A stretch of 64,000 bases of DNA from Christensenellaceae bacterium (GCA_022510815.1 JAFLST010000001.1:67259-131258); one strand, 5' to 3'; shown: positions 29,039-37,768, numbered from the stretch's first letter. The notes: generated from the sequence alone by a model not told the origin. Numbers and translations are program-made.

Positions 29039-30106
29039 ATGCGATCATCGTATGTAGACTGGCATCTTTCGGCGCATCCCGCCATGACCGCACTGGACAT
29101 GGTCAAGCTCATCTTTCAGGCTCACTGCGGCTGCGGGCATCTGCTTGGCGATGAAGCCGACGTTGTCGCATATATTGAAAAGGAAGAAGCATCGCTTCTG
29201 CCCGAGCCAAACGAACCACTTACGGAGCCGCTGGGCAGCAAATACTGTCGCCTGAACCTGCGCAAAGCCATGGCGGAAGGAATTACCCCGCTGTGGATTG
29301 CCCGCATGATGCAGCTTTCCAGCAAACCGACCGATGTTTTTGCCGACCGAAAGTCTGCTTTTCAAGAGATACTGAATTTGAAAAAGACCAACGTCGGTTT
29401 TTCGAGCGAGGTACTGATTGCCCTTGCCCAAAGGCTTGTGGATGAGCCCGACTGGCTCCCCAGTCATTCTGAAGCCTACCGTCAGGCTTATGCCCCTGCT
29501 TATCGCGTGATCAGTCGTGAAATGGAACAGCTGCTCCCTATGCTTTCAGCAGCTTCCCGGGCCATGCAGGAAAAACCGCAGGTGCTTCTGTGCATCGACG
29601 GCCCTTGCGGCAGCGGCAAAACCACCTTGGCGCGGCAGCTTGTTCAGATCACAGATGCGGCCTGCATTCCCATGGACGACTTCTACACTCCGCATTCCTT
29701 GAAGACGCCTGAGCGACTGGCACGGCCCGGAGGCAACGCGGACGCTGAGCGTCTGCTGTCCGAGCTGCTGCTGCCGTGGCGCAGGTCTGGTCATGGCAGC
29801 TACCGCCCTTACCTGTGCGCGGATGATCGTTTCGGTGATCCTGTTTCGGTTCCTCCAAGGCCTCTTACGATTCTGGAAGGCAGCTATTCCCTTCTTCCGC
29901 AGATTGCTGAACTGGCGGATATTCAGGTCTTCCTGACCATCGGTGAAGAGGAGCAGCTTCGGCGGCTGCTCGCCCGGGAGGGTAAAGAGAGCTTACGAGC
30001 CTTCCAACAGAGATGGATTCCGCTGGAGAGGGCTTATCACGCCGCATTCTCCCTGCCGGACGAGCGCTGCCTCATCGTGGAAACTCAGCCCTTGACGGAT
30101 GTATAG
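29039..30106 (+). CDS. P-loop kinase with uncharacterised N-terminal domain
   Basis: 355 residues. Residues about 178-355 resemble the uridine kinase/phosphoribulokinase group: Walker A DGPCGSGKTTLARQL (Lys194-Thr195), PMDDFYTP, TPERLARPGGNADAERL and the late LILEGSYSLLP-like block. Residues 1-170 form a mostly helical domain (HLSAHPAMTALDMVKLIFQA, CGCGHLL, Lys/Arg-rich AFQEIL) that I do not recognise. ATG at 29039 with GGAGG upstream. The kinase substrate cannot be told from sequence. Confidence 0.75.
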   Translation: MRSSYVDWHLSAHPAMTALDMVKLIFQAHCGCGHLLGDEADVVAYIEKEEASLLPEPNEPLTEPLGSKYCRLNLRKAMAEGITPLWIARMMQLSSKPTDVFADRKSAFQEILNLKKTNVGFSSEVLIALAQRLVDEPDWLPSHSEAYRQAYAPAYRVISREMEQLLPMLSAASRAMQEKPQVLLCIDGPCGSGKTTLARQLVQITDAACIPMDDFYTPHSLKTPERLARPGGNADAERLLSELLLPWRRSGHGSYRPYLCADDRFGDPVSVPPRPLTILEGSYSLLPQIAELADIQVFLTIGEEEQLRRLLAREGKESLRAFQQRWIPLERAYHAAFSLPDERCLIVETQPLTDV

Positions 30107-30378
30107 CCCTTCACCTGCCGCGTGGCATTCTGCATGCGGCGGATCACCGCGTCATACTGGCTGTGACGGGTTGGCTGCCGCTGCGCTTGAGTCTCGGTCG
30201 GTTTTTCCTGTTGCGCGTTCGGAAGCTGCAATTCCGGCACCGAGTCGGTTTTTGCGTCGATTGGGCGAGTTTCAGTGGGCGTGGCGGCGGTCTGCTGGCA
30301 TTGCCACCAGATCCACTGCTCCTTCTGTTCCTGACTGCTGCGGGCAGTAAAGGGCGATACGGTGGCTGGTGCTTTCAT
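30085..30378 (-). CDS. Small hydrophilic protein of unknown function
   Basis: 97 residues, rich in Gln, Thr and Pro, with no membrane segment or cysteine pattern. A basic C-terminal stretch (SQYDAVIRRMQNATRQVKGY) may form a helix. The coding call rests on a strong AAGGAGGAG site 9 nt before the ATG and an open frame; the gene overlaps the end of the kinase gene on the opposite strand by 22 bp. No function can be proposed. Confidence 0.55.
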   Translation of the reverse strand: MKAPATVSPFTARSSQEQKEQWIWWQCQQTAATPTETRPIDAKTDSVPELQLPNAQQEKPTETQAQRQPTRHSQYDAVIRRMQNATRQVKGYTSVKG

Positions 30379-30487
30379 TTTCTATCTCCTCCTTGACGCT
30401 GGCCTGCTACCTAAGTATGCAGGAAAACACACCGCGTGAGGAGAATCTTGATGACAACGACCAAAGACACGCAAAGGAGAGACGATC

Positions 30488-31129
30488 ATGACGGGCAAGC
30501 GCAAGACCTTTGATCTGCTCGGGCGGAGCATCGCCTTTTTTAACCAGCGCAGCCGCGACTGGACGCATCTTTATCAGTGGGACAACAACGGCTCAACGCT
30601 GTCGAATGCTGGCTGCGGCATCTTTTCGCTCTGTCACTGCGCGCAATGGCTGACTGGACGGGAAGAAAATCCGGAATTCTGGGCAGACTTCTCCTGTCAA
30701 AACGGCGGACGCGGCGACGACGGCACCGACCGTCCTGCCCTGCTGCACGCGCTGCAGGCAACCGTAGAGGCGGCAAAGCTCGGCTTCCGCTATGAGGAAG
30801 ACGGCCTTCGCAACGATCTTGACACGCTCTATGACATGCTGCTGCACGAGCAGGGCGTGGCAATGTGCAATCTGCGGGTCGGGCACATCGTGACGCTGGT
30901 CGCTGCCCGGGAGCAGGACGGCATTCGTCAGGTGCTGGCCATTGACAGCTACAGCGAGAGCGCGTCGGAGAAGGTTCGCGATCATGTGATCGAGGTGATT
31001 CCCGGCAGCGAAATCACCTATGTCGTCAAAAATGCTTCGGGCCTTCCTGTTGGCGAGAATATGGCCTATGGCGCCTTCTGGGTCGACGCGTCGCTTCCCC
31101 GTGATTTCAACCTGCTTCATCGACTGTAA
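30488..31129 (+). CDS. C39-like papain-fold cysteine peptidase domain protein
   Basis: 213 residues. A papain-like triad can be read as Cys43 in SNAGCGIFSLCHC, His133 in VGHIVTLVA and Asp153 in LAIDSYS, the arrangement of peptidase C39-like domains. There is no signal peptide, membrane helix or fused ABC transporter, so it is a free cytoplasmic protein. AAAGGAG precedes the ATG. It starts a run with an aldose epimerase-like gene 15 bp downstream. Whether it is an active protease or a transglutaminase/amidase-like enzyme is open. Confidence 0.65.
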   Translation: MTGKRKTFDLLGRSIAFFNQRSRDWTHLYQWDNNGSTLSNAGCGIFSLCHCAQWLTGREENPEFWADFSCQNGGRGDDGTDRPALLHALQATVEAAKLGFRYEEDGLRNDLDTLYDMLLHEQGVAMCNLRVGHIVTLVAAREQDGIRQVLAIDSYSESASEKVRDHVIEVIPGSEITYVVKNASGLPVGENMAYGAFWVDASLPRDFNLLHRL

Positions 31130-31143
31130 ACGGAGGAATCTTC

Positions 31144-32028
31144 ATGGCAGAAATCCAGCTTCGCTACGGCGAGTCCACGGCACTGATCGACCGCAAAGGC
31201 GCCCAGATCGTCTCCTTCAAGGGGCATGATGGCCGAGAGGTGCTCTGGTCAGGCGATCCCGAGGTGTGGGGCTCCCACGCGCCGGTGCTCTTCCCGGTCT
31301 GCGGCTCCCTTCGCGACGACACGGTGACCATCGACGGCAAGCCCTATCCCATGACCAAGCATGGCTTTGTTCGCAATGCGGAGTTCACCATCGCCAAGCA
31401 AGGCGACGACTTCGTAGAGCTCATCCTGACACCCACTGAAGATATGCGCCGCATGTACCCCTTCGACTTCATCTTCCACGTCACTTACACGCTGGTCGAG
31501 GACGGCTATACCACGACCTTCCTTGTGGAGAACAAGTCCGACCGCGTCATGCCCTTCTGCGTCGGCGGGCATCCTGGGTTCAGCCTTCCCATGGAGGAGG
31601 GCGCTTCCTTCTCTGATTATCAGATCGAGTTCGCTGAGATTGAAGACGGTTTGCTCGCTCAGGCCCCCGATGGCAAGCTGATCGTTGGTTATGGACACCT
31701 GCCGGATTTCCATAACGCCCGCATCCTGCCGCTGAAGCGCGAGCTGTTCGATCATGACGCGTTGATCTTCGACGGCCTCAAGAGCCGCAGCGTGCGACTG
31801 GTTCACCGCATCTCGGGCAAAGGCCTGCACTTCTCCTTCCCCAAGATGGAGGTTCTGGCCGTCTGGACCAAGCCCAGCGACAAAGCGGCCTATGTCTGCC
31901 TCGAGCCATGGCATGGCCTTCCCGGCAAGGAAACGGAAAGCGGCCGCTTTGAGGACAAGGCCTATGCGACCATGCTCGACCCCGGTTCCTGCTACAAGAC
32001 GTGGTTCACGACCGCGCTGATCCGCTGA
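31144..32028 (+). CDS. Aldose 1-epimerase family (LacX-like) protein
   Basis: 294 residues with the galactose mutarotase-like beta-sandwich. The KHGFVRN loop and VGGHPGFSLP supply the histidines used in the active site, and a conserved Glu occurs in CLEPWHGLP near the end. It interconverts sugar anomers; members of this subfamily often have unknown specificity. GGAGG precedes the ATG, and its TGA overlaps the next ATG. Confidence 0.85.
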   Translation: MAEIQLRYGESTALIDRKGAQIVSFKGHDGREVLWSGDPEVWGSHAPVLFPVCGSLRDDTVTIDGKPYPMTKHGFVRNAEFTIAKQGDDFVELILTPTEDMRRMYPFDFIFHVTYTLVEDGYTTTFLVENKSDRVMPFCVGGHPGFSLPMEEGASFSDYQIEFAEIEDGLLAQAPDGKLIVGYGHLPDFHNARILPLKRELFDHDALIFDGLKSRSVRLVHRISGKGLHFSFPKMEVLAVWTKPSDKAAYVCLEPWHGLPGKETESGRFEDKAYATMLDPGSCYKTWFTTALIR

Positions 32029-32624
32029 TGTGCGGCCGGTTCTGGATTCCCGAGGCGGACGGCCCCGAGGAGCTTCTGGCGCTGCTCAATCGCGCGGAGC
32101 TGGCCCGTCGCGTCCGTCATCCCGATTTTGTTCTCAAGCGAGGCGAAATATGCCCCGGTGACAATGCCGCGGTGCTTGCGCCGAACCGGAACAGGCAGAC
32201 CTCGCTTTTCATCATGCGCTGGGGCTTCCGTCTGGAGAAGCGGCTGGTCTTCAACGCCCGCAGCGAGACAGCATCATCGCGCGCCATGTTCCGGGAAAGC
32301 CTGCGAGACAGGCGCTGCGTCATCCCTGCGGCTTCCTTCTTTGAATGGGATCACAGACTGAAAAAGCCCGCCAAGTTCCGGTTCTGGCCGGAAGGCAGGC
32401 CGATGATGTATCTGGCTGGTCTATACCGCTTTGAGCCGGACGCTCCCCTGCCCGTATTTACGGTGCTGACACGCCCTGCGGAGGGAGTTATCGCGGACTT
32501 TCATGACAGGATGCCCGTAATCCTGCGGGAGGAACAGCTTGACCTGTGGCTCGATCAAGGGCTGAACCCGCAGTTCTTTTTCGATGAACAGCCGCCATCC
32601 CTTGCTTCTCAGCCCGATGACTGA
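32028..32624 (+). CDS. SOS response-associated peptidase (SRAP/HMCES family)
   Basis: 198 residues beginning MCGRFW, so the catalytic Cys2 is exposed after Met removal. Other SRAP residues are visible: Asn in VFNARSET, Glu in SFFEWD and His in FHDRMPVIL. The family forms DNA-protein crosslinks at abasic sites in single-stranded DNA to protect forks. Its start overlaps the previous stop by one base (TGATG). The C-terminal end overlaps the convergent HAD gene by 16 bp. Confidence 0.92.
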   Translation: MCGRFWIPEADGPEELLALLNRAELARRVRHPDFVLKRGEICPGDNAAVLAPNRNRQTSLFIMRWGFRLEKRLVFNARSETASSRAMFRESLRDRRCVIPAASFFEWDHRLKKPAKFRFWPEGRPMMYLAGLYRFEPDAPLPVFTVLTRPAEGVIADFHDRMPVILREEQLDLWLDQGLNPQFFFDEQPPSLASQPDD

Positions 32625-33352
32625 AAAATCCGCAGCGCTTCCGCGACGCTGCCAACAACATGGCACGCCCTTTGCCTGACCTCCGCCGGTGCGTAGGAAA
32701 AGGTAAAGGGCATGTCTGCTTTTTCAATCATAGGCATGTCGTTGTGCCCGTCGCCAATGCAGCCGATCCGATCCGCTGCAAGGTGACTGCGGATGAACTC
32801 GATCGCATGCCCCTTGGAGCAATCCTTTGGCGCAACGTCAACGTCGGCATAGTTTTGATGGGCCGTCAGCGTATCGGCATACACAGTATTGAACTCCCGG
32901 GTGAGCCGCCGCGCCGATTCAAACGAGTCTGTAGCGATGGACACGCCATACAAATCGCCGCCTTCGATATCGTCGAGGGTGGTGATTTTCGTCTGCAGCG
33001 GATGCGGTCGGTCGAAGGTATAGACGGTATCGTTAGCCTGAATGACCATCTCATAGCCGCAGCAGCGCTCACAGAGCTCCCTCAGCAGAGGACGGCTGAT
33101 GCAGCGCTTGTGAATCACGTTCATCGCGCCGTCAAGGATCAGCGCTCCGCTGACGAGGATATAAAAATCAAACCGCACACGCTCCCCAATAGCTAACGTT
33201 ACGCCCTTGAGCGAGCGCCCCGTGCACACGCCGAACAGACCGCCCTGCCGCTGATAGGCCTCGACGGCGGCAAGATCGGCTGGCTTTACCTCCTCCGGCT
33301 CGCCCATGAAGTACAGCGTGCGGTCAAAATCGGACGCAAAGACGCGCGTCAT
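32609..33352 (-). CDS. HAD-superfamily hydrolase (Cof-like)
   Basis: 247 residues. Motif I is FASDFDRTLY (Asp8 nucleophile; Arg replaces the usual Gly of DxDGT), motif II CTGRS, and motif III/IV GDGHNDMPMI. A C2-type cap lies between about 85 and 185. The family dephosphorylates sugar phosphates and cofactors such as FMN. Its ATG overlaps the flavin-reductase gene's stop by 4 bp, so the two are co-translated; a flavin link is suggestive only. Confidence 0.87.
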   Translation of the reverse strand: MTRVFASDFDRTLYFMGEPEEVKPADLAAVEAYQRQGGLFGVCTGRSLKGVTLAIGERVRFDFYILVSGALILDGAMNVIHKRCISRPLLRELCERCCGYEMVIQANDTVYTFDRPHPLQTKITTLDDIEGGDLYGVSIATDSFESARRLTREFNTVYADTLTAHQNYADVDVAPKDCSKGHAIEFIRSHLAADRIGCIGDGHNDMPMIEKADMPFTFSYAPAEVRQRACHVVGSVAEALRIFQSSG

Positions 33353-33909
33353 TGGATGCTGAGGCCGTCTTTGAAGGCATTGCCGACCTTTTCACCCAAG
33401 ACGAGGTAGGCGTTGTTCACCGGATCAAAGGTGATGGGTCGGAGCTTGGCAGGGTCGATCTTGCCGTTCTCACCGAGGACACGCTCGTCCGCACTGACGT
33501 TGACGACTTCGCCGATCATGCAGCCCGTAGACGCGTCATAGCTGACCAGCTTGCACTCGATCGCCATGGGCAGCTCGTTGATGATGGGCGCGTCCACCAG
33601 CTCGCTCTTCGTGACATGGAACCCGCACCGGGCAAGCTTATCGGGAACCTTGTTGGCGGAAACGATGCCCAAGTAGTCGCAGGCCACGACGTGGTCAGCA
33701 TCGGCCATGCTGACCGTGAAGGCCTTGCGGGCCAGAATATTTTTGACCGTCTTGTGCTCCTCGCTCAGGCACATGCTGATCTGATTGGTGTCAGACGTGC
33801 CGCCCCAAGCGGCATTCATGGCGTCAGGCACGCCGTTTTCGTCGTAGGACGCGATCATCAACACCGGCATCGGATAGAGCCATGTCTTCGGGCCGAAATT
33901 CTTGCGCAT
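33349..33909 (-). CDS. Flavin reductase-like FMN-binding protein
   Basis: 186 residues of the split-barrel flavin reductase-like domain. MPVLMIASYDENGVPDAMNA and the ILARKAFTVSMADADHV block (FMN phosphate-binding region) match the family, here the anaerobe type often called flavoredoxin-like. Carries electrons from reduced nicotinamide or ferredoxin via FMN; partner unknown. Start after AAGGAGGAAC. Confidence 0.87.
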   Translation of the reverse strand: MRKNFGPKTWLYPMPVLMIASYDENGVPDAMNAAWGGTSDTNQISMCLSEEHKTVKNILARKAFTVSMADADHVVACDYLGIVSANKVPDKLARCGFHVTKSELVDAPIINELPMAIECKLVSYDASTGCMIGEVVNVSADERVLGENGKIDPAKLRPITFDPVNNAYLVLGEKVGNAFKDGLSIQ

Positions 33910-33994
33910 GATGTTCCTCCTTATCCGGCAGGCTGTCCCTGCCTGTCATCTTCCAGTATAGCCTGCTCTGATTGGCCTGTCAACGACTCCGACA

Positions 33995-34030
33995 TAAAAA
34001 GCCCTCCGGTATAGCAGCCGGAGGACTTCT
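33995..34030 (-). terminator. Terminator of the 56-residue ferredoxin gene
   Basis: CCTCCGG (34003-34009) pairs with CCGGAGG (34018-34024), followed by GCTTTTTAT on the minus strand. Confidence 0.85.
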
Positions 34031-34045
34031 TTGAGCCTTTGGGGA

Positions 34046-34216
34046 TTACTCCTGCACGGGAGCGCCCACGGGGCAGGCGTCAGCGCAAGCGCCGCAATCA
34101 ATGCAAGCGTCCGCGTTGATCTCGTACTTGCCGTCGCCCTCAGCAATCGCGGAGACGGGGCAGCCATCAGCGCAAGCGCCGCAGCTGATGCACTCAGCGG
34201 TGATCTTGTAAGCCAT
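34046..34216 (-). CDS. 2[4Fe-4S] clostridial-type ferredoxin
   Basis: 56 residues, translated by hand because it is very short. Cysteines lie at positions 9, 12, 15, 19 (CISCGACADGCP) and 38, 41, 44, 48 (CIDCGACADACP), the full set for two clusters, with MAYKIT at the start as in clostridial ferredoxins. Low-potential electron carrier in the cytoplasm. Strong AAGGAGGTG site 7 nt upstream, its own promoter and terminator. Confidence 0.96.
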   Translation of the reverse strand: MAYKITAECISCGACADGCPVSAIAEGDGKYEINADACIDCGACADACPVGAPVQE

Positions 34217-34266
34217 GGAATTGCACCTCCTTGAAAGAATATCAACAGTCTCGTGTTGATGAGACT

Positions 34267-34295
34267 ATCATACCACCAGCGGATGAAAATTGCAA
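34267..34295 (-). promoter_or_regulatory. Promoter of the ferredoxin gene
   Basis: Minus-strand TTGCAA (34290-34295), 17-bp spacer, TATGAT (34267-34272). The short leader can form two mutually exclusive hairpins (AGTCTC/GAGACT or ATCAAC/GTTGAT). Confidence 0.8.
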
Positions 34296-34457
34296 GGGTT
34301 TTATGCAATTTTCGCCTGTTTCCATCCAGCAGGGTCAAAAGCCGTTCAAGTGCCAGAAACGTTGCCAATCCTATGTTTCCAGCGTGCTATTCAGTTAGAA
34401 ATGACTATTCCCGACTGATTCACTCGGCATAAAAATTCATTTCCGATCCTGTGAAGC

Positions 34458-35744
34458 TCATTCAGCGCCGTTGCCGCTTTCCGCATTCGCAGGCTTAGAT
34501 TCGGGCGCTTTTCCGTCGGCGTCGCTCTGTGCAGCGCGCTTGGCCCGCTCAAGCGCTTCCTTCCACTGATTCCCATTGGAAGCGCCAGATGTTTCAGCTT
34601 GAGCAGCGGGCTTCTGAGCGTGTGCTTGCGCCTTCTTGGCGGCAAGAGGCGCAGTCTCCGCTTCTGACTGCTTCTCCTCCGCGACAGGCTGATGCGCAGG
34701 CTTGCGGTTTGGATTCTCCCGGCGAACAGGATTGCCCAGCTTGGCTCCTTCACCGCGTTTACCCTGCCCCTGAGACCGCTGACGGCCTTCCTGGTTCTTA
34801 TGCCGCGCGGGCTTGCGAGCCGACTGTTCTTCAGCTGCTGTGATCTCGACGGTCTCCGCAGCTTCCACAGCGCCCGCTTCCGGCACGGGCTGTTCTTCTT
34901 CCGCAGATTGCTCCGCACGCGGCTGCTGGGCTGGTGCGCCCGGTCGCTGCACGTCTTCCACGGGATAATCCCGCAGTTCGCTGGAATCGCCCTTCTGGAT
35001 GCGCACGCGGACGGTTTCCTTGATGATGTTCAGATCCCACACCACGCCGGGGCCGTCCGGCGTGACGACTTCCTTGCCGACCTTGGGCATGCGCTTGCGG
35101 GTCTGCTCGTAATTGTCCTGCTCGTATTTGAGACAGCACATCAGACGCCCGCAAACGCCGCTGATCTTGTTGGGATTCAGCGACAGGTTCTGCTCTTTGG
35201 CCATCTTGATGGACACGGGCTGGAAGTCTCCAAGAAACGCGCCGCAGCAGATGGGCCGACCGCAGGGCCCCAAACCGCCCAGCATCTTTGCCTCGTCACG
35301 CACGCCGATCTGACGCAGCTCGATGCGGGTGCGGAATACGGAGGCCAGATCCTTCACCAGACTGCGGAAGTCCACGCGTCCATTGGCGGTGAAATAGAAC
35401 AAAATTTTGCTGTTATCGAAGGTATACTCGACGCTGACCAGCTTCATGTCCAGCCGGTGCTCAGCAATCTTCCGCTGGCAGATAGCATAGGCTTCCTTCT
35501 CGGCAGCCTTGTTATCACGGGCATGCTGCACATCATCGGCCGTCGCCACGCGCACCACCTTCTTCAGCGGCGCAGTAAGCTGCTCGTCGTTCATCTCGCG
35601 GATGCCCGTGACCACCTCGCCGAACTCAATGCCCCGCGCCGTCTCCACAACAACAAAGTCACCCGGCGTGGGCCAATAAGCGCCCGGATCGAAAAAATAG
35701 AGCTTTCCAGCGTTCTGAAAGCGAACGCCTATGACATTCACCAT
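34458..35744 (-). CDS. ricT: RicT (YaaT) PSP1-domain protein with long disordered tail
   Basis: 428 residues. The PSP1 core spans about 1-270 (VRFQNAGKLYFFDPG, DFVVVETARGIEFG, and cysteine blocks GPCGRPICCGAF and CGRLMCCLKYEQD). In Bacillus, RicT with RicA and RicF forms a complex that binds iron-sulfur clusters and assists RNase Y mRNA processing. The last ~150 residues are Ala/Glu/Gln/Pro-rich and probably unstructured. The ATG at 35744 overlaps the holB stop by 7 bp; the 50 residues upstream in the same frame lie inside holB. Confidence 0.92.
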   Translation of the reverse strand: MVNVIGVRFQNAGKLYFFDPGAYWPTPGDFVVVETARGIEFGEVVTGIREMNDEQLTAPLKKVVRVATADDVQHARDNKAAEKEAYAICQRKIAEHRLDMKLVSVEYTFDNSKILFYFTANGRVDFRSLVKDLASVFRTRIELRQIGVRDEAKMLGGLGPCGRPICCGAFLGDFQPVSIKMAKEQNLSLNPNKISGVCGRLMCCLKYEQDNYEQTRKRMPKVGKEVVTPDGPGVVWDLNIIKETVRVRIQKGDSSELRDYPVEDVQRPGAPAQQPRAEQSAEEEQPVPEAGAVEAAETVEITAAEEQSARKPARHKNQEGRQRSQGQGKRGEGAKLGNPVRRENPNRKPAHQPVAEEKQSEAETAPLAAKKAQAHAQKPAAQAETSGASNGNQWKEALERAKRAAQSDADGKAPESKPANAESGNGAE

Positions 35745-36781
35745 TTGCTTCTTTCCTCCATCAGGCTCAGCAGCAGCTTCTCCGCTACCGCCTGCCATGT
35801 CACCTGATTTGCCCGGAACCGTCTGGCGTCGGCCACCGCGTCCATCAGCTTCGCGAAAGCCTCCAGCTCCGCCTGCTTCGCCATGCGCTGCCACGCCTCC
35901 GGATAATCCGCGAGCGCCGACTCATCACGCTGGCCGAGGCGAACCAGCATCAGCGTCCGCACCATGTCCTCGATATCATCGAGCAGCTCGTCAGACGCAT
36001 CCTTGCGCTCCCGCCATGCCGTCGACACCCGCAGGATATCGCTTCGGCCCGGAATCGCGAAAAAGTCCTTCATGACATCGCGGCGACGCTGCCAATATGC
36101 CTCATCAGCCGCCGAATCAATCGCGCGGCCGATAGACCCGCCGCACACCTGCAGCGCTTCCCTTGCCCGATCCTCCGGCACACCGTGGCTCCTGAGCGCT
36201 CCCAGCACAACCTCATCCGGCCATGGATGCAGCTTGAGCGCCCTGCAGCGGCTGATGATGGTCGGCAGGAGCAGCTCCGGCGCGTCGGTCGTAAGCAGGA
36301 AAACCGTGCCCTCCTGCGGCTCCTCGAGGGTCTTGAGCAGCGCGTTCTGCGCCGCGGGGGTCAGCTTGTCCGCCTGCTGAATCATCACAATCCGCCGTCC
36401 GCCCTCGAAGGTGTGGCGTGCTGTCATCTCGATGACTGCGCGAATATCCTCGACCGGGATGGTTTTGCGTCCTGCCTCGACCTGTGAGCTGATGGGCTTG
36501 CCCGGCTGCACGATCAGCACATCCGGATGGTTGTCATCCCGCACTCGCACGCAAGCAGGACACTCCCCGCAAGGCTTGTCCCCATCCGCATGCTCGCAGA
36601 GCAGATACTGCGCCATCAGCTTCGCCAGAGTGCGCTTGCCCATGCCCGCGAGGCCGCTGATCAGGTAGGCGTGGACAAAGCTGCCATCCTTCAGCGTCCG
36701 CATCAGCCCATCATAAACAGCGCCCTGCCCGGCAAAATCACGCAGAACGGGCGCTGCAGGCTCACGCATCTCCTCCGGCAC
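35738..36781 (-). CDS. holB: DNA polymerase III delta-prime subunit
   Basis: 347 residues. P-loop SGLAGMGKRTLAKL, zinc-binding CGECPACVRV, LIVQPG, sensor LLKTLEEPQEGTVFLLTT and SRC motif LPTIISRCRALKL. Part of the clamp loader. The start is taken as GTG at 36781 with AGGAAGAAGG upstream; the ATG 12 nt later is possible. darA-holB-ricT matches the Bacillota order, without the yaaR gene found in some relatives. Confidence 0.92.
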   Translation of the reverse strand: MPEEMREPAAPVLRDFAGQGAVYDGLMRTLKDGSFVHAYLISGLAGMGKRTLAKLMAQYLLCEHADGDKPCGECPACVRVRDDNHPDVLIVQPGKPISSQVEAGRKTIPVEDIRAVIEMTARHTFEGGRRIVMIQQADKLTPAAQNALLKTLEEPQEGTVFLLTTDAPELLLPTIISRCRALKLHPWPDEVVLGALRSHGVPEDRAREALQVCGGSIGRAIDSAADEAYWQRRRDVMKDFFAIPGRSDILRVSTAWRERKDASDELLDDIEDMVRTLMLVRLGQRDESALADYPEAWQRMAKQAELEAFAKLMDAVADARRFRANQVTWQAVAEKLLLSLMEERSKW

Positions 36782-36800
36782 AGCCCTTCTTCCTTTCGCC

Positions 36801-37130
36801 TTACAGCTTTACGAACTGATCGACCGTCAGCACAAACACCGTCGCGCCGCCGACCATTACCTCAATGGGATAGGGCGAATACACGCCGGAAACACCGCTG
36901 ATCGTCGGCGGCTGAGCAGCAATCTGCTTGCGGGAGCGGCAGACCTTCTCGATGATGTTCATCACGTTCTGCAGCTTGTCATCCTCCACACCGATCAGCA
37001 GCGTCGTGTTGCCTGCGCGGAGAAATCCACCCGTTGTCGCCAGCTTGGTGGCGCTAAAGCCGTCGTTCATCAAGTGGCTGATGAGCCGGGACGAATCTTC
37101 ATCCTGAACGATCGCAATAATGAGCTTCAT
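36801..37130 (-). CDS. darA: Cyclic-di-AMP receptor DarA (PstA, YaaQ)
   Basis: 109 residues with a PII-like fold: MKLIIAIVQDEDSSRLI, GFSATKLATTGGFLRAGNTTLLIGV (ligand loop) and VGGATVFVLTVDQF at the end are highly typical. Binds c-di-AMP; downstream partner unknown in most species. The start at 37130 has GAGAGGAGG 8 nt upstream. It lies 19 bp before holB. Confidence 0.94.
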   Translation of the reverse strand: MKLIIAIVQDEDSSRLISHLMNDGFSATKLATTGGFLRAGNTTLLIGVEDDKLQNVMNIIEKVCRSRKQIAAQPPTISGVSGVYSPYPIEVMVGGATVFVLTVDQFVKL

Positions 37131-37258
37131 AGAGGTTTTCCTCCTCTCGATGGAAGCGCACACTTCCTCTGATACAGTATACAGCATGATGACGAAAAAT
37201 GCAAGTGCCGGGCGCTGGCAGCGAGGGCGACATCTGGCATTACATTCTGCTTATGCAA

Positions 37259-37299
37259 AGCAAAAGCGCCGTCTCCATTGACAGAGACGACGCTTTTGC
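37259..37299 (-). terminator. Terminator of the tRNA cluster
   Basis: AAAAGCG(C/T)CGTCTC (37262-37275) pairs with GAGACGACGCTTTT (37284-37297). On the minus strand, TTTTGC follows. Confidence 0.82.
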
Positions 37300-37314
37300 C
37301 GGTTGCCTTCAAAC

Positions 37315-37388
<74 letters not shown>

Positions 37389-37391
37389 ATG

Positions 37392-37466
37392 TGGAGCGGT
37401 AGACGGGATTCGGACCCGCGACATCCACCTTGGCAAGGTGGCACTCTACCACTGAGCTACTACCGC
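37392..37466 (-). tRNA. tRNA-Gly (GCC)
   Basis: Acceptor GCGGTAG/CTACCGC, anticodon loop TTGCCAA, T-loop GGTCCGAATC. CCA is encoded. Confidence 0.95.
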
Positions 37467-37504
37467 ACATCCACGTTCATGCGTAGGGTGTTTGAAGGAA
37501 ACCA

Positions 37505-37585
37505 TGCGGACGAAGAGACTCGAACTCTTACGCCTCTCGGCACCAGATCCTAAGTCTGGCGCGTCTGCCATTCCGCCACGCCCGC
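37505..37585 (-). tRNA. tRNA-Leu (TAG)
   Basis: Acceptor GCGGGCG/CGTCCGC, anticodon loop CTTAGGA, long variable arm (GTGCCGAGAGGCGT region) as required for leucine. CCA is not encoded. Confidence 0.95.
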
Positions 37586-37616
37586 GCATCTGCCCGCTAC
37601 TGAAGGCAGATGGGAG

Positions 37617-37689
37617 TGACCCATTGGAGATTCGAACTCCAGACACCTTGATTAAAAGTCAAGTGCTCTGCCAACTGAGCTAATGGGTC
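37617..37689 (-). tRNA. tRNA-Lys (TTT)
   Basis: Acceptor GACCCAT/ATGGGTC, anticodon loop CTTTTAA, T-loop AGTTCGAATC. CCA is not encoded. Confidence 0.95.
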
Positions 37690-37696
37690 ATACATG

Positions 37697-37768
37697 CTGG
37701 GGTGGCAGGGCTCGAACCTGCGAATGCGGGAGTCAAAGTCCCGTGCCTTACCACTTGGCTACACCCCA
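37697..37768 (-). tRNA. tRNA-Gln (TTG)
   Basis: Acceptor TGGGGTG/CACCCCA, anticodon loop CTTTGAC, discriminator G. CCA is not encoded. Confidence 0.95.
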
